Source: Candidatus Campbelliibacteriota bacterium (GTDB lineage: Bacteria; Patescibacteriota; Minisyncoccia; Phycocordibacterales; CSBR16-193). Taken from it: a stretch of DNA of 10,608 nucleotides. How positions within the stretch are numbered: position 1 is the stretch's first letter; the number at the start of each line of letters is the position of its first letter. This document shows positions 5,713 to 10,608 of the stretch, piece after piece. Below the pieces are notes generated by a model. That model did no database searches, was not told the DNA's origin, and saw only the letters and a list, made by a program, of their open reading frames with translations. The position numbers and the translations under genes were made by a program. The DNA is taken from NCBI GenBank assembly GCA_007129455.1, contig SKVL01000058.1, positions 1 through 10,608 on the forward strand, given 5' to 3'.

Positions 5713-6573
5713 CTATTCCTCTTCGTCGTCTTCCTCTCCGGGGTTAGAATCGGAACTGTCTCCCTCGGGTTCCTCAAAACCACTGTCGGGGTTCTCGTCT
5801 CCTTTTTCATAATTTAAAACAGCTTTAATCAAAACGGAGACTGGCAGATATTGGCCGGCAACTCCATTTAATTGAACTCCCCATATCTCTCCTGACAGAT
5901 TGGCCAAAAAAGCCCCGGGTGATGTTATGGGAACACCTTCAACTCCAATGATGTTGTATCCTGTCTCATCAGCGCCATCCAGCCATGCAACTCTGCCGAC
6001 ATACATCTCTTCTCTTCCGCCTCCCTTAATATGTAAAACAGTTGCCCCTATCTTAGGTGTCGATTTGGCCAGTTTGAAGACGGGGAACTTCTCATCATCA
6101 GTTATACCCGCAACAGAGAAACCTCTACCCGACGAAAACAGAACCTCGACTTCAACCGAGTCTTCTCTACCCGTGACGCTGATGTCAAAGAGGGAGTCTT
6201 TGTCAGAGACAAAGGGGAGAAATACATTTTTTTCGGACAGGATTACCCCACGCCCTTTCGAACCTCCTTCTTTGTCAAAAATCGAAACACCGGCAGGTCT
6301 CAACTCCTTGTTCGTTTCAATAATGATATCGTCCCCTCTGTCTATTATTCTCTGCTCGATGACCTCCCTAATCTCCGTAACCACTGTCTCTTCGTTCTCT
6401 TCCTGGGGAGACACATACTCCACCGTCCTCTCTATAACCCTCTCGACTTTCTGAGTGACAACGGGCGGGGCATAGTCCAAAAGAGAGACCGTCATGATAC
6501 CGGTCGCGATGGACGTCACAAAACTTACAAGTATGACGAGAAGAACAAGCTGTCTTTGGTTTAGATCCTCCAT
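5713..6573 (-). CDS. Membrane-anchored HtrA-like pseudoprotease
   Basis: 286 residues. The N-terminus MEDLNQRQLV is short and cytoplasmic; a single span follows (about 9-32, VLLVILVSFVTSIATGIMTV), then a charged stalk (40-90), a beta-rich domain (about 92-250) and a very acidic tail (GEEDDEEE). The beta-rich domain follows the S1C trypsin-fold layout of HtrA/DegP: GRGVILSEKNVFLPFVSD matches the strand that normally bears the catalytic His, and SPGAFLANLSGEIWGVQL matches the GNSGGPL..L.GEV.GI active-site segment. The serine, the histidine and a plausible aspartate are all replaced, and no PDZ domain follows. I infer a non-catalytic extracytoplasmic binding or scaffold protein. The ATG has no Shine-Dalgarno. 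It lies between the desulfurase and clpB on the same strand and may share the desulfurase transcript. The fold assignment rests on motif spacing and is moderately sure. Confidence 0.72.
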   Translation of the reverse strand: MEDLNQRQLVLLVILVSFVTSIATGIMTVSLLDYAPPVVTQKVERVIERTVEYVSPQEENEETVVTEIREVIEQRIIDRGDDIIIETNKELRPAGVSIFDKEGGSKGRGVILSEKNVFLPFVSDKDSLFDISVTGREDSVEVEVLFSSGRGFSVAGITDDEKFPVFKLAKSTPKIGATVLHIKGGGREEMYVGRVAWLDGADETGYNIIGVEGVPITSPGAFLANLSGEIWGVQLNGVAGQYLPVSVLIKAVLNYEKGDENPDSGFEEPEGDSSDSNPGEEDDEEE

Positions 6574-6600
6574 TTTAATTTAAGTGTTTCTAATTTTAAA

Positions 6601-6652
6601 AGAAAAACCTCCGCAACGCAAACCACACCTCAAGAAGAGAGAGCTTTGCGGA
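6601..6652 (-). terminator. Possible terminator overlapping the desulfurase 3' end
   Basis: TTGCGGA (6610-6616 read on the minus strand) can pair with TCCGCAA (6646-6652) inside the last codons of the desulfurase. The minus strand then runs GGTTTTTCTTTT. The loop is long (29 nt), so termination may be weak, leaving partial read-through into the pseudoprotease. Confidence 0.4.
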
Positions 6653-7829
6653 AAAGTTCGGAAGCGAGAGTTACATCCTCGGCAGTAGTGTACCGACCCA
6701 GAGAGAACCTCAGAGATGAGGACGCACACTTTCTCTTGCCGATAGCCTCAAGTACATGAGACCCGACTCCTCTGTGTCTCGCTTTACACGAACTTGCGGA
6801 CGAGCAAGCAACTCCCAAGGCGTCCATTCTCATAACCAAAAACTCACTGTCGGCTTCCGGAATGCATATGTTGGCTATGTGAGGAGATCTTTTCTCCAAT
6901 TCGCCGTTAACGGAAATCGAAGGAGCTATTGAAATAAGTTTCTCCAGAAGTTCGTTTCGTAATACCTTGATACGATTAACCTCTTGAGGCATGAGTTGCA
7001 CCGCCAGATGAAGGGCTTCGGCCATTCCTCTTATAAGAACATTACTTTCCGTACCGGATCTTAATCCGAACTCCTGACCGCCTCCGTACACGATTGGAGA
7101 GATCTTGAAACCGGATCGGGAAAACAACACCCCAACTCCCTTGGGTCCATAGATCTTCGAGCCGTCAAGAGTCAGAGCACTCACCTTCAAGGCCTCCGGT
7201 TGTATTGAAAAATAGCACGGCGCTTGGCTGGCATCGGAGTGGAAGTAAATCAGTTCGTCTCTTTCTCTGTTGATTTTCTCTATCTCCACTCCTATCTTCC
7301 TTATCGGTTGTACGGTGCCAATCTCATTGTTTACATACATAATCGAGACCAGACGAGTCTCGGGACGAATCGCATCCAGTACATCTTGTACCGAGACAAC
7401 TCCACTCTCGTCGACCTTGATATAAGTTACCGAAGCGCCCGCCGACTCCAACGCACGACAAGACTCCAAAACGGCCGGATGCTCTATTGCGGTCGTTATA
7501 ATATGAGAATCTTTGGGGTTGGAAATCATTCCCCTTAAGGCCAGATTGCATGATTCTGTTCCGCTTCCGGTAAAAATAACTTCCCGAGGCTTGCAGCTCA
7601 AAACCTCCGCCACCATCTCTCTGGACTCTTCAAGAATACACCCCGCCGCCGCACCTTCTTTGTATAAAGCGGAAGGATTTGCAAAGAATTTCTCGACTTT
7701 GTGCATCTCCGATAAAACCCTCTCATCCGTGGGAGTGGTGGAGGCATAATCCAAGAAAATACGCTTTTTATTCGGTTGAGAAAATATGGAAAACATTTTG
7801 CTCTTTAAATCGGTTTCAGGTATAATCAT
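6630..7829 (-). CDS. Cysteine desulfurase, IscS/NifS group I
   Basis: PLP enzyme that removes sulfur from cysteine, giving alanine and a protein persulfide for tRNA thiolation or Fe-S assembly. 399 residues, close to the family's 385-405. Visible marks: FLDYASTTP near the N-terminus (25-33), GSGTESCNLAL (88-98), H117 in IEHPAV stacking on PLP, NNEIGTVQP (167-175), SDASQ (198-202), the PLP lysine K225 in GSKIYGPKG, GGGQEFGLRSGTE (249-261), and the catalytic C348 in SSASSC. The family usually has HK at the lysine and SSGSACTS at the cysteine. Here the first is SK, and the second is SSASSCKARHRG with a basic loop. No iscU, sufU, mnmA or thiI adjoins it. M12 (7796) is an alternative start that would leave 13 rather than 24 residues before FLDY; neither start has a clear Shine-Dalgarno. 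Whether it is IscS, NifS or another subtype cannot be told. Confidence 0.92.
   Translation of the reverse strand: MIIPETDLKSKMFSIFSQPNKKRIFLDYASTTPTDERVLSEMHKVEKFFANPSALYKEGAAAGCILEESREMVAEVLSCKPREVIFTGSGTESCNLALRGMISNPKDSHIITTAIEHPAVLESCRALESAGASVTYIKVDESGVVSVQDVLDAIRPETRLVSIMYVNNEIGTVQPIRKIGVEIEKINRERDELIYFHSDASQAPCYFSIQPEALKVSALTLDGSKIYGPKGVGVLFSRSGFKISPIVYGGGQEFGLRSGTESNVLIRGMAEALHLAVQLMPQEVNRIKVLRNELLEKLISIAPSISVNGELEKRSPHIANICIPEADSEFLVMRMDALGVACSSASSCKARHRGVGSHVLEAIGKRKCASSSLRFSLGRYTTAEDVTLASELFRKALSS
7798..7826 (+). promoter_or_regulatory. Promoter of the DUF4446 gene
   Basis: TTGCTC (7798-7803), a 17-nt spacer and a perfect TATAAT (7821-7826) give a start near 7833. If the desulfurase starts at 7829, this promoter lies inside its first codons. 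If it starts at 7796, the promoter is fully intergenic. Confidence 0.55.
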
Positions 7830-7845
7830 ACGTTGTTACTCTTTA

Positions 7846-7874
7846 ATTCTCAAGCAGACTAAGCCAATAGTCAA
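7846..7874 (-). promoter_or_regulatory. Promoter of the cysteine desulfurase gene
   Basis: TTGACT (7869-7874, 5 of 6), a 17-nt spacer and GAGAAT (7846-7851, 4 of 6) on the minus strand give a start near 7839, ten nucleotides before the ATG at 7829. It faces the plus-strand promoter at 7798-7826; the two transcripts would overlap by a few bases. Confidence 0.5.
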
Positions 7875-7888
7875 TACAAAGAATAAAC

Positions 7889-8413
7889 ATGGAAGCCTTG
7901 GAAAATATATCACTTGAATATGCTTTTTTAACAATGGGTCTATTGTTCCTGACGACTGCTTGCATAGGGTTAATAATGTTCCTTCGGCTGATAAAACTGG
8001 AGCGCAGAGTCAAAAACATGCTCGGAGGCCACAGTACCGGCACTATAGAAAGCTCCTTGGATTCCATTCAAAAAAAGCTGGAGCAACACGAGAAAATTCA
8101 TAACAAAGCGAACGAGCATTTAGGCTCTTTGGAGAGACGCGTCTCCGGAAGTATTCAGGGAGTGGAGACCCTTCGTTTCAACCCCTTCAAGGGAAACGGG
8201 GGTGGAGGAAATCAAAGTTTTGCCACATCTTTGATTGACGGAGACGGCAACGGTGTGGTAATTTCAAGTTTGTATTCACGCGAAAGAGTAAGTATTTACG
8301 CCAAGCCCATAAATTCTTTTGCTTCCGAGCATACTTTGTCCGATGAAGAAAAAGAGGTGTTGACCAAATCCAGAAAAAGAATGGAAGCAAGACATAGAGA
8401 GAGATCGATCTAA
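7889..8413 (+). CDS. DUF4446 family membrane protein
   Basis: 174 residues of unknown function. Residues about 11-33 are one membrane span (FLTMGLLFLTTACIGLIMFL), followed by basic LIKLERRVKNMLGG, then a predicted coiled coil (53-92, with EHLGSLERRV). The conserved DUF4446 block is at about 93-150: VETLRFNPFKG, a glycine-rich turn, SFATSLIDGDGNGVVISSLYSRERVSIYAKPI, ending in the LSDEEKEVL helix. This block and the membrane-plus-coil layout match the family, which is found mainly in Firmicutes and CPR genomes and sometimes near chromosome-partition genes; here it adjoins infB instead. The length is normal. It is transcribed away from the desulfurase, from a promoter with a perfect -10 box, with only a weak AAAGAA before the ATG. 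Confidence 0.88.
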   Translation: MEALENISLEYAFLTMGLLFLTTACIGLIMFLRLIKLERRVKNMLGGHSTGTIESSLDSIQKKLEQHEKIHNKANEHLGSLERRVSGSIQGVETLRFNPFKGNGGGGNQSFATSLIDGDGNGVVISSLYSRERVSIYAKPINSFASEHTLSDEEKEVLTKSRKRMEARHRERSI

Positions 8414-8478
8414 ACTCGATTTATCGACTTGAACATGGGTCTCCCGGGAAGGAAGGCTTGCTTTAAAGGCATTTGAAG

Positions 8479-8507
8479 TTTAAAAAATTAAAACGAAAAT
8501 ATATATT
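8479..8507 (+). promoter_or_regulatory. Possible promoter of infB
   Basis: TTTAAA (8479-8484), 17 nt and TATATT (8502-8507) lie in a very A/T-rich stretch directly before infB, predicting a leader under 10 nt. The A/T richness makes chance matches likely. No terminator is seen between the DUF4446 gene and infB, so read-through is also possible. Confidence 0.35.
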
Positions 8508-8520
8508 AAATTAAACTACC

Positions 8521-10044
8521 ATGACTCCCAAAGACACTCAGAAGCAAAACCACAAAAGACCCCCCATAATAGCGGTGCTCGGACATGTCGATCATGGTAA
8601 ATCAACTCTGCTTGACCGGATACGAGAAACCGACACCACGACAGGGGAGGTTGGCGGTATAACCCAGCGCCTTTCCGCTTATGAAATCTCTCACAAAGTC
8701 AAAGAGACTGGAGAAGAAAGATTTATAACCTTTCTGGACACTCCGGGTCATGAGGCTTTTACTTCCATAAGAGAACGCGGAGCTTTTGCCGCAGACATCG
8801 TTATACTGGTGGTCTCCGCCGAGGACGGAGTGATGCCTCAGACCAAAGAGGTTATAAACAATCTACTCTCCTCAAAAACACCTTTCGTGGTTGCGATAAA
8901 CAAAATAGACGCCCCGAAGGCCAATGTTCAAAAAACCGTACAGTCTTTAGCGGAAAATGAAGTATATCTGGAATCAATGCACGGCGATGTACCCTCGGTC
9001 TCCATATCGGCCAAAACAGGAGAGGGAATTCCTGAACTTTTAGACATGATTCTCTTGGTGGCGGACATAGAAGAATTGACCGGAGATCTGGAAAAAAGCG
9101 CCGAAGGTTACGTCATAGAGTCCTCCATGGATGCCAAAGTCGGCAACGCCGCGATACTGATTATAAAAGACGGTACCTTAAGGGTGGGAGATATCGTTGT
9201 TGCCGAAAGCTCCTACTCTCCGGTTCGCCAGATATACACTCATGACGGCAAGACAACCAAGGAAAGAAGCTTCTCCAGTCCGGTCAGTATTGCTGGATGG
9301 AACAATCCACCCAAAGCCGGAACCTTGTTTCACACGGTAAAGACTAAAAAAGATGCCGAGCGGGAAATAAAGAACGTGGCACCGACCTCGGGAACCGACG
9401 GATGTTCGCCATCAGACCGCTCCGATACGGAGTCCAGAAACATCCCGATTGTGCTCAAGGCCGATAATGTCGGATCGATTGAAGCTATACAGCAAGAAAT
9501 AAAAAAGATAACTAATAAAAACCCCGACGTCACTTTTTCTTTCCTCATTGCAGAAGCTGGCAGTATCTCGGAGAAAGACGTCCAAACCGCCGGAATAGAT
9601 CAAAATGCCCTCCTCATCGGTTTTAACACGACCATATACGGTCCGGCAAAAAGAGTCAGTGAGAATTTGAAAATAGAGCCTCATTTCTTCTCGATAATAT
9701 ATGAACTGACGGAATGGTTGGAAGATCATGTTGAAAAAACCAGAGTTCTCAAAGACACCGACAAGATCCATGGATGCCTCAAAGTTCTCAAGTGCTTCAG
9801 TAGAAGCAAAAAAGGGCACGTCTTGGGTGGTGAAGTCAGAAGCGGAATCGTTTCAAAAAATGACAGAGTCAAGATTGTTAGAAAGGACGAGACCGTCGGA
9901 CAGGGTCGTATAAAGGACCTACAAAAACAAAAAGTGGTGGCCAAGTCCGTCAGTGAAGGACAGGAGTGCGGGATACTTCTGGACTCTCCGGCGGAGGTAA
10001 TGGAAGGCGACATCCTCTCGGCTTTTACCGTGGTCAAAGAATAA
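8521..10044 (+). CDS. infB: Translation initiation factor IF-2 (compact form)
   Basis: GTPase that places fMet-tRNA on the 30S start site and promotes subunit joining. 507 residues. The G domain has G1 GHVDHGKS (21-28), switch I GGITQ (45-49), G3 DTPGH (73-77), G4 NKID (127-130) and G5 SAKTGEG (163-169). Domain II follows (about 190-285), then a polar linker (288-306), domain III (IPIVLKADNVGSIEAIQ, from 308) and the fMet-tRNA-binding C2 domain (about 410-507: KVLKCFSRSKKGHVLGGEV, QECGILL, EGDILSAF). The core matches the family, but the long N-terminal region seen in E. coli IF-2 is missing: the G domain begins 16 residues in. An in-frame TAA at 8512-8514 rules out a longer protein. There is no Shine-Dalgarno. 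rbfA follows after 11 nt. Confidence 0.97.
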   Translation: MTPKDTQKQNHKRPPIIAVLGHVDHGKSTLLDRIRETDTTTGEVGGITQRLSAYEISHKVKETGEERFITFLDTPGHEAFTSIRERGAFAADIVILVVSAEDGVMPQTKEVINNLLSSKTPFVVAINKIDAPKANVQKTVQSLAENEVYLESMHGDVPSVSISAKTGEGIPELLDMILLVADIEELTGDLEKSAEGYVIESSMDAKVGNAAILIIKDGTLRVGDIVVAESSYSPVRQIYTHDGKTTKERSFSSPVSIAGWNNPPKAGTLFHTVKTKKDAEREIKNVAPTSGTDGCSPSDRSDTESRNIPIVLKADNVGSIEAIQQEIKKITNKNPDVTFSFLIAEAGSISEKDVQTAGIDQNALLIGFNTTIYGPAKRVSENLKIEPHFFSIIYELTEWLEDHVEKTRVLKDTDKIHGCLKVLKCFSRSKKGHVLGGEVRSGIVSKNDRVKIVRKDETVGQGRIKDLQKQKVVAKSVSEGQECGILLDSPAEVMEGDILSAFTVVKE

Positions 10045-10055
10045 GTGTTCAATCT

Positions 10056-10394
10056 ATGAAACACAAAAAAGAAAAACTCAGCTCCGCGATTCAAGCAGCT
10101 GTTGGAGAATATTTAGCAAATAAAAGGTTCGATGACGCCATGGTAACGGTAACATCAATATCTTTAAGCAGAAACTTCTCCAAAGCGATAATCGGGGTAA
10201 GCGTCTTTCCCGAAAGTAAGGAAAAAAGAGTCGTCCAAAAACTCAACAGAGGAAAAGGTCTTTTCGCAAAATATGTAAAGTCGACCACCAGAATCTCCAA
10301 CATTCCCCTATTCTCTTTCGTCGTTGATGAAGGAGAGAAGCACCGTCAAAGAATTGATGAACTCTCGAGGGAGAGTAAAACCCAGCCGAATTAA
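10056..10394 (+). CDS. rbfA: Ribosome-binding factor A
   Basis: KH-fold protein that binds the immature 30S subunit and helps mature the 5' end of 16S rRNA. 112 residues from the ATG at 10056; the longer frame from 9966 would overlap infB by 79 nt and adds nothing family-like. The helix LSSAIQAAVGEYLANK, the strand VTVTSISLSRNFSKAIIGVSVF, and then ISNIPLFSFVVDEGEKHRQRIDEL match the RbfA pattern: two strands, the kinked helix, and the P.L.F..D....RI.EL ending. The family is usually 110-135 residues. It starts 11 nt after infB, the order found in most bacteria, so the two are surely co-transcribed. The C-terminal extension seen in some RbfA proteins is absent. Confidence 0.93.
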   Translation: MKHKKEKLSSAIQAAVGEYLANKRFDDAMVTVTSISLSRNFSKAIIGVSVFPESKEKRVVQKLNRGKGLFAKYVKSTTRISNIPLFSFVVDEGEKHRQRIDELSRESKTQPN

Positions 10395-10412
10395 ATTTTA
10401 CCTTATATCCAT

Positions 10413-10440
10413 TTGGCACTTTGAATAATACTGTGCTAAT
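10413..10440 (+). promoter_or_regulatory. Possible promoter of tRNA-Cys
   Basis: TTGGCA (10413-10418, 5 of 6), a 16-nt spacer and GCTAAT (10435-10440, 4 of 6, with an upstream TG) lie 13 nt before the tRNA. No terminator hairpin separates rbfA from it, so processing from the infB-rbfA transcript is an alternative. Confidence 0.45.
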
Positions 10441-10452
10441 CTGAACCGGTAA

Positions 10453-10524
10453 GGCCCGGTGGCGAAGTGGTAACGCATCGGTCTGCAAAACCGACATTCG
10501 GGGGTTCAATTCCCCCCCGGGCCT
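10453..10524 (+). tRNA. tRNA-Cys (GCA)
   Basis: A 72-nt cloverleaf. The acceptor stem is GGCCCGG/CCGGGCC, the D stem GCG/CGC, the anticodon stem TCGGT/ACCGA with loop CTGCAAA (anticodon GCA), the variable loop CATTC, and the T stem GGGGG/CCCCC with loop TTCAATT. The discriminator is U73, a known identity element for cysteinyl-tRNA synthetase. The following bases are CCGG rather than CCA, so the tail is added after transcription. Confidence 0.96.
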
Positions 10525-10562
10525 CCGGAAAAATTGCAATATTTTTAGCTCTGGAAAAAGGG

Positions 10563-10568
10563 TACAAT
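10563..10568 (+). promoter_or_regulatory. -10 box before the probable tRNA-Leu
   Basis: TACAAT (5 of 6) lies 25 nt before the tRNA start at 10594. No good -35 box is seen at 16-18 nt; the upstream bases are T-rich. Confidence 0.4.
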
Positions 10569-10593
10569 AGCTGTTAGTATTCATTAGACCCTT

Positions 10594-10608
10594 GCCGGGG
10601 TGATGGAA
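10594..10608 (+). tRNA. Probable tRNA-Leu, 5' end only
   Basis: The last 15 bases, GCCGGGGTGATGGAA, match the usual start of bacterial tRNA-Leu: a GC-rich 7-nt acceptor strand, TG, then a D arm beginning ATGGAA. The rest is off the right edge, so the anticodon is unseen and another class II tRNA cannot be excluded. It follows tRNA-Cys on the same strand. Confidence 0.6.

Noticed and set aside
5900..6454. 184-residue plus-strand open frame opposite the pseudoprotease
   Set aside because: It is a shadow of a minus-strand gene with a clear membrane anchor and domain layout. Its translation is Ser/Pro/Thr-rich with no ribosome site.
9966..10055. Longer rbfA start overlapping infB
   Set aside because: The added 30 residues do not resemble RbfA and overlap the conserved end of IF-2. 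The ATG at 10056 fits family length.
1..10608. UGA reassignment, as in some CPR lineages
   Set aside because: The desulfurase and zinc-ribbon genes end at TGA at the expected family or hairpin boundary, and no recognised gene has an internal TGA.
1..10608. CRISPR array, insertion sequence, phage or toxin-antitoxin genes
   Set aside because: No spaced repeat series, transposase, integrase or terminal inverted repeats were seen. The only notable direct repeat is the 22-bp pair.

Overview
The window looks like chromosomal DNA from a small-genome bacterium of the Candidatus Patescibacteria (CPR) type, most likely Parcubacteria-like. This is inferred, not proven. The basis is a stripped-down IF-2 that begins almost directly at its G domain, a DUF4446 protein, a membrane-anchored degenerate HtrA-like protein of a kind I associate with Parcubacteria, tRNA genes without encoded CCA, few Shine-Dalgarno sequences and tight gene packing. 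Stops include TAA, TAG and TGA, so UGA is not reassigned. There are no phage, transposon or CRISPR signs.

Minus-strand block (1-7829), read from right to left: a group I cysteine desulfurase; a membrane-anchored trypsin-fold protein that has lost its catalytic residues; a ClpB-type AAA+ disaggregase with its own promoter; tRNA-Tyr; a 68-residue zinc-ribbon protein and a 128-residue single-pass membrane protein, both with strong Shine-Dalgarno sites; a terminator; alanine racemase (D-Ala for peptidoglycan); a roughly 380-nt structured RNA with its own promoter and terminator; and ribosomal protein bL33, whose stop codon falls just off the left edge.

Plus-strand block (7889-10608): a DUF4446 membrane protein transcribed divergently from the desulfurase, then infB and rbfA in the order conserved across bacteria, tRNA-Cys, and the first 15 nt of a probable tRNA-Leu cut by the right edge.

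Most genes are housekeeping: translation (IF-2, RbfA, bL33, tRNAs), protein quality control (ClpB, pseudoprotease), sulfur mobilisation (desulfurase) and cell wall (Alr). The items most worth a second look are the unassigned structured RNA at 234-615, the ClpB-type protein with a ClpC-like LGF loop, the pseudoprotease upstream of it, and the desulfurase with altered active-site motifs and no scaffold gene beside it.
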